A DNA stretch of 64,000 nucleotides, taken from assembly GCA_028583605.1 (NCBI GenBank), contig CM053327.1, forward strand, positions 23,981,629-24,045,628. Direction: 5' to 3'. The notes below the pieces were generated by a model. It saw only the letters and a list, made by a program, of their open reading frames with translations, ran no database searches and was not told the origin of the DNA. The stretch is from Dastarcus helophoroides (lineage: Eukaryota > Arthropoda > Insecta > Coleoptera > Bothrideridae). The translations under genes and the position numbers were made by a program. Below are positions 22,430 to 33,251 of this stretch, piece by piece (the first letter of the stretch is position 1; every line of letters starts with the position of its first letter).

Positions 22430-22653
22430 AGTGGATTCATATATAAAGCTATATATTCTTGAAAAGAACCATTGCATGCTATAGTTTCTATCTAAAAAAA
22501 TAGAGCTTTACGTTATTAATCCAAAACCGATAGGGCAATGGAAAAATCATTTCCGTCATTAAATTCTACAGGAAAAACTGCATTAGGAATAGTTTTAATA
22601 AAATTTTTGTAGTTAACCGGCAAGGAGTTGTAAACAGTCTAAGATTTTCGGCA
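22430..22653 (+). repeat. repeat B, left part (split by LINE insertion)
   Basis: It matches 46760-46985: ATATAAAGCTATATATTC, CCAAAACCGATAG, TTAAATTCTACAGGAAAAAC and TTTTTGTAGTTAACCGG. The match stops at GATTTTCGGCA where the LINE poly(T) begins and resumes at 23649. Confidence 0.75.
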
Positions 22654-23648
22654 TTTTTTTTTTAAGTTTAATCCACTTGCAAAGGGTAATCCCATTAGGC
22701 TTTCAAAGAACTGCGAGTAGGATGCGAAAACAAGGATAGATGGCGATGAACCGCCTTCTTAAACAAGGATAGGTTGTAATGTTTGGGGAAAATTCCTTTC
22801 GGTAACAAGTTCCATAACTTGGAAGTTCTGTAGAAAAAAGAGTCTCCGTAGACAGAAGTCCTCACTGTGTCAAGCTGGACCGCACAGGAATTTCCTGCCT
22901 CCGACTGTCTAGTACGCCTCAAGAATCTTGCCCTTGGGGGGATCACTTCTATTAGTTTCTGCGAGCATCTACCATGGTAGTACTTGTAGAAAAGAGACAA
23001 GTCATCAACCCTACGCCTGTGCTCTCGTGTTTCGAGAGAATCGTTCAGACTCTCGTCATCAATTAGGCGAATGGCTCTTCTTTAAATTGAATCCAAGAGA
23101 GCTAAAGCGTGCTTTGGGGCTGAACTACAAACATAAGAACAGTATTCTAGTGTTGGCCTAACTTGAGCTTTGTATAGTGTTAATAGCTGATGAGATGTGA
23201 AGTACTTTTTAGCTCTAAAAAGAAAGCCTAGCTTCTGAGAGGAGGATTTGGTAATGGCGCGCACATGATCGTCCCAGGAGAAGTTCGTCCTAGCATTCAC
23301 TCTTAGGATAGATAGATTAGATCCCATCGGAAGCATTTGACCGTCCATTAGAATGTTTGTTGCATTATCCCTTCATGCTTTCTTAGAGAAAACCGCGGCC
23401 TGAGTTTTTGAAGCTTTGAAGTCGACCAAATTTTTCTTACCCCATTCGAGAATAATCTCGAGATCCCGATAAATCGTCTGTATCTGCTGTTCCCTTAGTC
23501 GATCTGAAGCAGCCATAGATAATGGTTTGTCGGAGAAAAAAGATGACACAAGGTTACTATCATCTGCGTAGCTCTATATAGGATTGGAAGTTGAAGTTAA
23601 GAGATCGCTCATGTGTAACAGAAACAGAGTAGAAGACAGAACAGACCC
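22654..23648 (-). pseudogene. Jockey/CR1-like LINE, 3' fragment (copy a)
   Basis: Non-LTR retrotransposon, 5' truncated within the reverse transcriptase. Read on the minus strand it starts shortly before the YADD catalytic motif (23558-23575), where TAC is replaced by a stop just upstream. It continues through SDRLREQQIQTIYRDLEII, the primer-grip region, and the typical C-terminal domain (LFYKYYHGRCSQKLIE, RTSVYGDSFFYRTSKLWNLL, HRHLSLFSHPTRS) to a 3' UTR of about 50 bases and poly(A) (poly(T) at 22654-22663). It landed inside repeat B. Confidence 0.85.
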
Positions 23649-23745
23649 AATTTAAAATTTTTCAAAATTGTGCTAAAACGAGCAAAGATACAACAGTTAT
23701 GTTGTAACTAGCTTATTAATCTCAAAAAATTGACTTAGGTTTGTA
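23649..23745 (+). repeat. repeat B, right part
   Basis: Resumes the match to 46997-47080 (AATTTAAAATTTTTCAAAAT, TGTGCTA, GATACAACA and CTCA[CA]AAAATTG), confirming that the LINE was inserted into an existing repeat. Confidence 0.7.
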
Positions 23746-25319
23746 AGATCCCCGATTCTCTATTTCTACTGAAAAAAGTAGTAATAGGAAAAAATCATCG
23801 AAAACAGTTACTAAGATTAAATTAACTGCAGAAAGTTAAGAATTTATAATTTTGTATTTACAATTTTATAATTTTAACCGTTTCTTTGGGATACATAAAG
23901 TGCTGTATTGAATAAATATGAATATATAATACATATTCAGATTTTAATCAACTTTTTTTCTTGTTAAGAATTATACTCTACGAATTAAAACGCAAATTTC
24001 TTGCGTAACGAAACAAGTGATTTATATAGCCAGGTATGTTACAAATAACGGGAAATTTAGGAAGCTCATTAAAACCGCAATGTGTAACCCTAGATAGTGA
24101 AAACGGAATAGCTTTAATAGCCCAAAGCGCCCTGCATGCTAAAGACAAAGAACTTCAATTCTGTCGTTGGTTATGTTTCCTTTTCCTCCTTTCGTATTCC
24201 ATTCAAACGTGGACCTCTTCTTCTGAGCATCCCTAAGCCTAGTAGGGTTTTTGCGAGAATGACTTTAATCCTTTCATAGGTATGCCTAATGTTGTATAAA
24301 ACAACTTGTCCACTTTAAAGACTTAAGCGCCGAAAATTATAGTTGGATTTGTCTAGAGATAAATTATGATTTGTTTGTGATTATGTTTTGTTACCAAAGA
24401 ATTAAGCTAGCTTCTAAAGTGTGTTTACCTTCTCAGCGTCCAAATTTGGCTATATTTAATTTAATAAAATGCTATTACCAAGGAAACCCATGTCTAGAAA
24501 ATGTGTGGTTTCAGAAGATCTTTATTTAAGTCACTTCTAAAAAGTATTTATCAAAAGTGGTATCCATTCACAATATGAAAGATAATACTTTTTAAACATA
24601 GACATAATATAAAATCTGATATTCATTTCATGCTAATACGAAATTTTGTTCCGAAACTGATTAGGCGAACTGTTTTGTGGCTGCGAAATACCCACTTCGC
24701 GTAAGGCTGCACAAAAATATTTTTACAGGCTGGGCTTTTGAATACCAATCGTTTAATACTCTATAATCTGTTTGCTATTTTCTATCGCTTACGTGCTACA
24801 GACCATGGGCGCATTGTCTCTTATCCTAGCAATGGTACTTAACAGGTTAAATGATGTTGTTGTTTACAAAAGTTTACGTACCCTTAACTCTAATCATCCT
24901 AACATTCTTTTTACAAAATATTAATGACTTATCCAATTTCATATTTTGCGTTATTAGCAACTCTTGCTGGGAACTTATAAATAGAGAAAATAGAATAAAT
25001 ACGCCTGCAATAGTAATGAGTTAATGATTAACGACAAAGAGAGCCAAACATTTTACAAGAGCAAATGGCTTTAGAAAATATCAAATATAATTATGTGTTT
25101 TATTTGTTAAAGTTATTATTAAAATAAGGTTTTACATTAAAAATTCAAAGAAATGCAGCCTCTAGTCGGGAAACTTATTCATCAGATAAAACAGTTTCAA
25201 ACAGATTTTCACTCACTAATCAAAAATTAATTTATTGATGCTCACGTGAATTATGTAAGGAATTTCTGAGTACAATTTTGTGCTTGTAGAACTAACGGTT
25301 TAGGTTGTGACTTGTCTGT
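23746..25319. other. no assigned gene
   Basis: AT-rich. A 66-codon plus-strand frame at 24036-24236 has moderately protein-like text (NLGSSLKPQCVTLDSENGIA) but no splice sites or relatives that I recognise. Confidence 0.35.
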
Positions 25320-25452
25320 CAGTCCCTAATTAGAGTTTTATTAAGAAGATACCCAATCAAACTTATCTAAGCTGGAGCTCGACAGGTCCGAAACTTTATT
25401 CCGATTTGGACAGGTTTGACTGTACCTAGTTAATAAAACTCTAAATAGGGAC
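25320..25452. repeat. short MITE with terminal inverted repeats
   Basis: The left end AGTCCCTAATTAGAGTTTTA and right end TAAAACTCTAAATAGGGAC are inverted. Inner text (AATCAAACTTATCTAAGCTGG; GGACAGGTTTGACTGTACC) is also partly inverted. Similar phrases (GTCTAAGCCGG; GGTAGGTTTGACTTTAC) continue to about 25625, so more than one copy or a longer element may be present. Confidence 0.6.
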
Positions 25453-25625
25453 CGTCTAAGCCGGAACGTGATGAGTCTGAAATTTCATTTCGTTTTAGAT
25501 AGGCTTCTCGCTTGAGCAAGAACTTGTATATGATGAAAAGCAAACGGGATTGTCAAAATATTTCGTCTTACATTAGACAGGTTTCCTCTTACGGAAGGTT
25601 AAGCTTGGGTAGGTTTGACTTTACA

Positions 25626-26516
25626 TTACATTTCGAGGTTACTATTTGCTCTCTATTTGAAAGCATTGTTAATGTTGGTTACGACATGTTATAAGCTGAC
25701 TAGAATTTTAATAAAAGCGGGTATTAAAACGAGTTCTACCTTAGAAGTTAATCCGTTGTATTTTCCCGCCGCGCAAACAAACGAGCTCATTACGCTTTTC
25801 CTCGTACCTAAGATAAATATTTCGGCTTTTTAAGGATATCGCAGCCATAGAGGAAAAATATTTAGTAATATCAGGAAGTCTGGATAAAAATCTTTTTGCA
25901 CATCGATGAGCTTCTTAAGAGAACCATATCCCTCTATACAGAATTACTGCTAAGAAATGCTCTTTTCCCATGTCTCCACTATGTTCAAGGCGTCTTGCAT
26001 TAACTCAAAGAATTCTTGTCCTGCGTTAAGAAGAATTGTTACCTGTTGTTACACTAACCAATTGTGTAGAGGCATTGAACATTGAGTTCTCGAATAAGGC
26101 CACCCGCAATTTGATTACCTTTATCGATATAAAACAAATCACGAAGTCCTACAATAGCATATTGGTTTGTTAATATGTATTAGCAGTTATGTGCAATATT
26201 TTGTATTTGAAGTATACCTTTCAAAGTGTCCGTGATATTGCAAATCGATAAAAACCTTTGTATAGAATATTCCTCTTTATTGTACGCAATCACGATCGAC
26301 TGTGGTTTGCTTTGTTATACAGAAATGCCAAAAAAACTCATTTTTTCGTTATAAAATTGGTTATATCTTGTCGAATAATTTTGCACCAAATAAATTGAAA
26401 TACAGCAGATGAGAGATTTCTGTACACTTTTAAATTTTGATTATATCCAAATTCCCTATTGAAAAACGACTGCCAATCTGATTGATTAAATAGTTTATTT
26501 TTTAATAAAGAATAAT
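25626..26516. other. AT-rich, nothing recognised
   Basis: No supported gene, repeat or element. Confidence 0.4.
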
Positions 26517-28005
26517 GTAGTCTATTAGAGTAGGTGGTAGACTGGAACTTTCAGTCGTCCGAGGTAGTACCACCCCACGTATCACTAGGAGGCGGTGAAA
26601 TGATGCTTACATCATGTTTCCGTCCCTGACACGTGAGTCGGTTTCTGCTATTCTTCCTTCCTCATCCTGCCTTTTTCTTATTTCCTTTTTTTAGCTACTC
26701 TGATTTTTTCTTGTAATTATTAAAAACAAAGACGATAGATTCTCTTCGTGCAAAAAAATTCCGGACGTAAACTACCCTCCCGTTCGGATGTCCGGGTGGA
26801 GGGTGTACGAGGGAATCCAAAATCGACGGAAAATTTAAATGTACCACGGGCCAAGTTTCTTTCAAACAATTCATTCAAAATTCAATTCTGTAACATTCGG
26901 GATATAAACTCAAATCTAAACTTGGTTCACCAACATCTTCAAAATAAAAGACCCCATGTGCTGTCTCTGACAAAAACCTAAGTCTCCGCATCCATCAATA
27001 CAGTCCATTTGCTTTACCCTAACTACAACTTCCACACAAAATTTCGACACAAGAGGGGAATTTGTGCTTTTACGCGAAGCGACTTTTCCTGTCAACGAGA
27101 AGAAGCACTGGCATCTGCTGATCATAATGTGATTTGGCTGAAAATCTGCTCCAAAAGCAAAATCATATTCATTTGTTCACTTTATTTGTTTTCAAACGAT
27201 CCCTCATACAGACAGCTCTTCTCTTATCTCTCCGTAACCTTTGATCACCTACAGACGAATTATCCAAAAGCTGAGGTTGTCTTTCTCTGTGACTTTAACG
27301 TACACAACATCCCCTGGTTAAGGTTTTCTTCCCGAACTGACGACGCGGGAAGGGTGGAAGAGGCTTTCGCCATCACTTGTGGCCTATCGCAATTAATTGA
27401 GAATTCCTGATGTAGATACCTATCAACCTAATCTACTTGACTATTTCCTTACAAATTCACCAAATTCGTATAAAATCTCTGTGACATCACCGCTTGGAAA
27501 TTCGGATCACAAGCTTGTAGCAGCCTCTCGCTCGCTTCATATACCACCTCCTTTCCAGAGCTCTTTTGGATTCAATTAAAAGAAGAGCGATTCGCTTAAT
27601 TGATGACGAGAGTCTGACCGATTCTCTCGAAACACTAGAGCATAGGCGTATGGTTGGAGACTTGTATTATTTCTACAAGTACTATCATGGAAGATGCTCG
27701 CAGGAACTAATAGGATTGATCCCCCAAGGGCAAGATTCTTGAGGCGTACTAGACAGTCGGAGCAAATTTCTGTGCGGTGCAGCTTGACACAGTGAGGACT
27801 TCTGTCTAGGGAGACCCTTTTTTCTATAGAACTTCGAAGTTATGAAACTTGTTACCGAAAGAAATTTTCCCCAAAATTACAACCTATCCTTGTTTAAGAA
27901 GGCGGTTTATCGCCATCTATCCTTGTTTCCGCATCCTACTCGCAGTGTTTTGAAAGCATAATGGGGTTAACCTTTGCGAGTGGAATAAACTTAAAAAAAA
28001 AAATC
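26517..28005 (+). pseudogene. Jockey/CR1-like LINE with the RT domain deleted (copy b)
   Basis: It keeps what looks like a 5' UTR (GGTGGTAGACTGG, CGAGGTAGTACCACCCC near 26535) and then an APE-type endonuclease in several frames: FKIQFCNIRDINSNLNLV, FLCDFNVHNIPWL (GDFN-like, first Gly changed to Cys), YQPNLLDYFLT and GNSDHKLVAASRS with the catalytic SDH. Around 27573 it jumps directly to the C-terminal domain (IRLIDDESLTDSLETLEHR, FYKYYHGRCSQEL) and ends with the family 3' end and poly(A) near 27995. About 1.5 kb of reverse transcriptase is missing compared with copy d plus its own endonuclease. Confidence 0.8.
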
Positions 28006-28118
28006 TTAAGAATCTAAAGTCCTTAAAATTTTTATATATATTGTTCTCTTCAAGTACAGTGTAAAATGGCAAAACGTAATTCGGTTTCATTTTTCTTAAA
28101 AACGAAACCGATTTCACT

Positions 28119-28450
28119 CTTTTCTACAAGTACTATCATGGAAAATGATCGCAGGAACTAATAGAATTTATCCCTTCAAGGGAAAGATTCTTGAGGCATG
28201 CAAGAGACTTGGAGACAGCAAATTCCTGTGCGGCCTAGCTTGACATAGAGAGGACTTTTGTCTGCGGAGACTCTTTTTTCTATAGAACTTCCAATCTATG
28301 GAACTCGTTACCAAAAGAAATATTCCCCAAAAATTACAACCTATCCTCGTTTAACGTAGCGTTTAAGAAGGCGGTTCATCGCCATCTATCCTTGTTTTCG
28401 CGTCCTACTCTAGTGCTTTGAAGGCATAATGGGGTTACTTTTTGCGAGTG
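28119..28450 (+). pseudogene. Jockey/CR1-like LINE, 3' fragment (copy c)
   Basis: Repeats the last ~330 bases of copy b: FYKYYHGK, the PSRERFLRHARDLE-like segment, RTFVCGDSFFYRTS, and the tail to GCGAGTGGGC. It lacks a poly(A) tail and is joined at 28450-28475 to a scrap of fold-back family A. A small hairpin (CGGTTTC...GAAACCG, 28081-28111) separates it from copy b. Confidence 0.75.
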
Positions 28451-28469
28451 GGCGAGTTGTGAATTTTTT

Positions 28470-28505
28470 AAATATTTCTTGGTTTGGGGACAAGATTTAT
28501 ACATA
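28470..28505 (+). repeat. family A scrap
   Basis: TTTCTTGGTTTGGGGACAAG followed by ATTTATACAT, the outer half of a family A arm. Confidence 0.5.
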
Positions 28506-29640
28506 AAAAAACTACAAAATATTTCGTGGCTTCATAAAATATATACTGCAGAATAATTCCCATAAAAATAGAAGTTGCACAAAGTGCGCACTGACTTTTA
28601 GTTAATAATTTTGTCTTTATTTATCTTTGCACCAAACAAGACGTTTACTACCCAACGAAACATTTTTATTTATAACCCCCGTAGCTGGTCATATGAAAAA
28701 TTCAATAAGATGAGAAAAGTTTTTTTATGAAATACATTTGGCATAAGGTATTTTTAGGTTAGAAATAGTTTTGAGAAAAAATAAGTAATGTTGAGTTTGC
28801 ATTTTTGGTTCTGCCAATGATTTTTATTATTTGTGTGCTTTACATTTTTGTTATGTTATCAATTATTGTAAAAGCATGTCAAACAATCATAGCGATACTA
28901 ACAATAAGAGTGATGAGAATATCCTAACATTATTTGAATATTAAACACCCACTACCCTTTACTAACTTTTTCATCTCAAATTTTCTGCTGCTATGTTTCA
29001 TTTAGGGAGCAGCATCTAAGGATAATTAAACTAAAAATATTACCTTATTTGAATTAAATTCGTGTTTGTTATAAAGGGTTCCATTTGTTAATTATGCAGC
29101 CCTATATATAATCGAGAATCTCTAAATTAGGTTAGCCAAAATACGCTTAAATTAGATTTTGAGAAGGGCGAACCATCTCGCACACATAGCATTCATTTTA
29201 GTCGCTTTTTTGTATACGAACGGTCCCTATTTAACAAATCCACTAAAAAACGTAATTGAGTTTCCCAACAAGTAAATTTAATAGGATTAAATCGGTCCAA
29301 TTTAGAAGAGGGATCTGGCCTGCCTATTATTAACGAAAATTTATCTTGGACATTATTAAAACCTTGGCATATATTTCAGTGATGAAACGCACCGGATTGA
29401 CCCGAAATTTATGATTCACTTGGCTGTGTTATTATCTTTCATACTTCATTCGTGTAACCAATATACAACATTATGGAACTCTTTAGCACTTCAGGTAAAC
29501 GCAATTTATAGCTTTGAACATCATATTTGAGTATAAATCATTTAATTGGAAATAGTATATTAATTAAGCGAAATAAATAAACTGCTTATATTACATCTGA
29601 ATAATTGAGTCTATCTAGATATTATGTCAGTCCTGGCCAG
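28506..29640. other. AT-rich, nothing recognised
   Basis: No gene or element supported. Confidence 0.4.
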
Positions 29641-29865
29641 AAAAATATTAGAGGTTTAAGTTGAAGAAAAGGTAGTCCTAAGAGGGGTTGCTCCTACGGT
29701 TTCTCGAGAGGTTTGGAGTCTGAATTGAAAACCCAAGTCTGATCTCTCAATAAAAAGTTTTATTAATATCTATAGCAAAGGATCTCGAAGTATTGGTATG
29801 TGGCTATTGCCTCCAGAGTAGTTAACTTTGAGATAATGCCAAGGTTTTTTTTTGTATCTTCAAAC

Positions 29866-31244
29866 CTAGTCGAGAAATGTTGAGATTACCGAAGTATCTG
29901 AAAGACTAAGGTATTTGAGTGTACCTGGTCTAAGCATATCAACCTCTTCAAAAAATGTTGGAATTTGAAGTTCTGGCATAGATTTGGACCGGCCTTCTGG
30001 GCTAATAATAAACCAAAAAGAGTTGAGAGAGCTAAATAAGGCACCGCTATTAAACTGTACAGTCAAAAAACTCTAATACGTTCCCTGATGCCATATTAAG
30101 TGAGTCAATTTTTTTTTCCGCTGATAAACAGAAAATCTATCACAATTTCAGGCCATGTTATAAGGCACCAGCGGTGATCGAGGCAATGCAGATTTAAAAG
30201 TATTCCTTGAGAACGTTGAGAACGCTGTTTTGTAGAAATGTTTTCTTGATAAAGACTGTTCTCGAGGAAAGCTGGGTTGTTAATGGATGAGGAGTGCTGC
30301 CCAAGGAAAGTAAATCTACATTATTGAGTGAGCCACCTAGGAACGACCACTGTGTCCTGAGCTTAGAAACTTAGAATTTCTTTGAAGAGGCAGAGAATGA
30401 TTAAAGAAAAGGAAAAGCGAAAAGGTGTAAAATAAACTAACTGATGATAAACGCGTCTATAGAACTGGCTTTCTGGGTCACTGATCCTGAAAAAGTAAAC
30501 CTTACTTTTTGTATTTATGCGGCTAGCAAATAAATTAATGACCAAGGAGCCCAATTTTCGAGTCAAGAGTCGAAATGCTGTATTTTGCAGTGACCGTCCT
30601 GTATCTACTTATAACTCTTTATAAGTTTTATCTGCCTCGACATTTTCCGTTGACTTCATGTAACATGGAATAATGACGATACTTTGAAACTCGCACCCTT
30701 GCCAAATTGATTGAGTGAAAATGTTTAATTCTGTACACAATCCATGTCATTCACCATTCAGGCATCATCTTGCGGTAGTCCTATAAATCCTACAGACAAC
30801 TACATAGTTTTTTAATTGTTTGGTATACCATTTCTGTTCTAAAAATTGAGTTAGAAGTTCTAAATAATTGATGGGATGGGTCTTGTCTTTCTCGGAACAA
30901 AAACCGAGAGAACTTCCGGCCAAATATTTCCATAACGAACGCGTTTTTCTGTAGAGAGTTACCATATTTCAAGTTTTCTAGCTGCCAATAAATGCTAGAA
31001 ATTGAGCCGATTGCAGGGAGCGTTGTAATTTTCCTGGCTTCTGTTGACCGCTAAAAAATGTACGTGTTCGACAAGTTTGATGTACCAGAAAGCCATAGTT
31101 TAAAACTGGGCAAACCGACACCAAGTTTTCCCTTAATATGGGGAAACATTCTGCGTTGTCATATTTTTTTGTTTGTTTTAGGGTGAGATGGAACATCGAC
31201 TTTTTTAAAATTGAATTGAGATACTGGAGAGTTAAAAAACACAC
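29866..31244 (-). pseudogene. DIRS-like retrotransposon, RT/RNase H remnant
   Basis: Read on the minus strand the pieces follow the order of a DIRS pol: LENLV-type text ending KLQRSLQSAQFLAFIGS (31030-30980; the segment after the RT active site), PAVKYG-like KYGNSLQ, then the tail of the RNase H domain with STENVEAD (30640-30660), TGRSLQNTAFRLLTRK, LFASRINTKSKVYFFRI, SDPESQFYRRVY and YFTPFRFSFSLI (30400-30530). The last group (DLFASRIN... DPE... FPPF-like) is typical of DIRS elements. Downstream, 30340-29866 is weakly similar to the region entering the tyrosine recombinase (LRPGTLKYLSLSDTS), which I cannot confirm. Many stops. Family placement is by motif memory. Confidence 0.65.
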
Positions 31245-32938
31245 CTAAATAGACTCATTTATTAGCTGGGAGCAAACAGCTGTTGCTATAGCTATAATTG
31301 AAATTAAATTGAGATACTTAAGTCTGAAAAGTTGCGATAATTGATACTGAGACCCAAATGTTATAATTAGTTTATTGTTTGAAATATATCGAAGACACTA
31401 TCTTTATAAGAACTGCCCATGGAGATAATCATTCAAAAAGACTAAGGGCATCAGCCTTTCTTATTTTTTGAATGCACGTATTATTAGGGCAAAATTTATA
31501 TCAAAACAAACACAAGTATATTCGTTCAGTTTGCCACTGAATGAAAATCTGAATCATTGAGGCCAGGAAATGAGGGTTTCCCAAGTCAATTTGTGTCAAA
31601 ATAATTTAACTAAATTAAGCTAGTAGCGACTCTACACTCTTCCATTTCATAATGGCTTTTGAAACTTAGTATGAAACGAAAGAATATAAGATTTGAATAA
31701 GAATTATACGTTCGAGGCAGAAAACAGCCTCAGTTTTTAAAATGCCATCGATAGATGTAGAAATGCGTTCCATTTCTTTCAGTCATCAGTGGGGTTAGTC
31801 CACTAGGAGTCAAAGGCGAATCAGGCTTTAACGTCCCTTAGCCACAATAAAGTAAGACTTTTGGTGGTCAGAATATTCCAACCCTTATAAAAATATCTTG
31901 GGCGTCCAACTATTTTCCATACTTCTCTCCATTCTAGACTTCCACTGGCGTTGTATATATAAGTGTGATACAGTCTGAAACTAGCGTTTGGGATTAGGAA
32001 CGTAACGCACTCTCTTGAAGTTTAAACAGCTTTTAAAACTATTTTGTCGGGGGTTTCGACTAATCTTCAGGCATACGAAATCCTTCGTCGAAGAACTTTC
32101 AGTAGGTCCATAACGATGCGAATACTATCGCTCTACTATCGCTCCCCTCCCCTCGCTCTTTGTTGAATAACGCTTAAAGTACTTTATCGATAGCAGAAAA
32201 GTAGGCACCAAGTGGAATCTGCTTATTGCATAGGGGCTCCTCCCCCTGGGAGACGAAGAAAGGAATGGCTTGTTCTAAAACAGGATATAGGTTTGGAGCT
32301 CCAATATTGTCACTGTTGTCTAGGTCCAATTATTTCCATATTAAACCCATTCTTTCCTTGCAAACTAATTGAGCTTTAACATGATGGAGCCATCTAACGA
32401 AAATTTCTGGATGTATGAGGGGCGCGAAATATAAATTACATCAACTTAATCTTCCAAATGTAAAAAATGGGCAGACTTCACATCTCGAATATCAGGTGAA
32501 GGTTCCCCCTTCTCCAGAAATGTTCCTAAATATTTTGACATAAGTCAAAAGATCAACGGAGGAAGAGTTTACATCAGCTATTAGCTATTAGTGGAATCAA
32601 AAAACTGTACGCTTTACAGCATAGGTACCGTGATTCAATGGAGGCAGTTGCAGTAGGCAACCGTATGTAGATATAGGGTTAACCAAAAAACTACTCTTTG
32701 TGAATATCAACGTTCAACAAGCGCTGCAGTCAAATGCAGATTGCCATTGCAGATTTCGTGCAACCAGATCGCATATAAAATGTAACCCTTAGATACTGTA
32801 ATCAGCAAAAAACATTAAACGTTTTGCAGCGCACGTTTTAGAGTGTATGTTTTACAGCCAGCACTATGATGCAGTGGTGGCAGTTGCAATTTATTCCATT
32901 TACGAGACGAGACCGAATATAATTGAGTATTATATTAT
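31245..32938. other. probable upstream part of the DIRS remnant, unresolved
   Basis: Less AT-rich than the surroundings and in the position where gag and the front of the RT would lie on the minus strand, but I could not read a convincing motif. The phrase GGAGGCAGTTGCAGTAGGCA (32640) recurs as GGTGGCAGTTGCAATTTATT (32877), about 237 bases apart. Confidence 0.3.
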
Positions 32939-33251
32939 TGCGTGTTATCGGTTCAATAATTAAAACTTTGTGGATTGTAAACGCTTTATTTCAAACTTAT
33001 TTTGGAACACTACAATTATGATTCACCTAACTATCTAACTAACTGATTGACTAACTTAAGGGAAAGACGACCGCGTATTTATACCGTTCCAGTTTCTAGA
33101 ACGGATCTCCGTACAAATCACACTATCGCTCGTGGAAACGTCTAGAGTGCTTATTTGCCATATGATTCTTCCTCGTAGTCGCTTCCCATTATCAAATGTT
33201 TCCAGAGAGTTCCTTACACTACACAATACTAATACAAATGTTATAATTACA
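32939..33251 (-). mobile_element. solo LTR, copy 3 (reverse orientation)
   Basis: The reverse complement starts TGTAATTATAACATTTG and ends GAACCGATAACACGCA. It keeps the order of the other copies: TTTGATAATGGGAAGCG, GCAAATAAGC, TTCTAGAAAC, a TATAAATACGCGG TATA box and CTTTCCCTTAAG. The heat-shock element beside the TATA box is still recognisable (TTCTAGAA at about 33093-33100). The flanking 4-mers do not match, so the termini are approximate. Confidence 0.65.
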
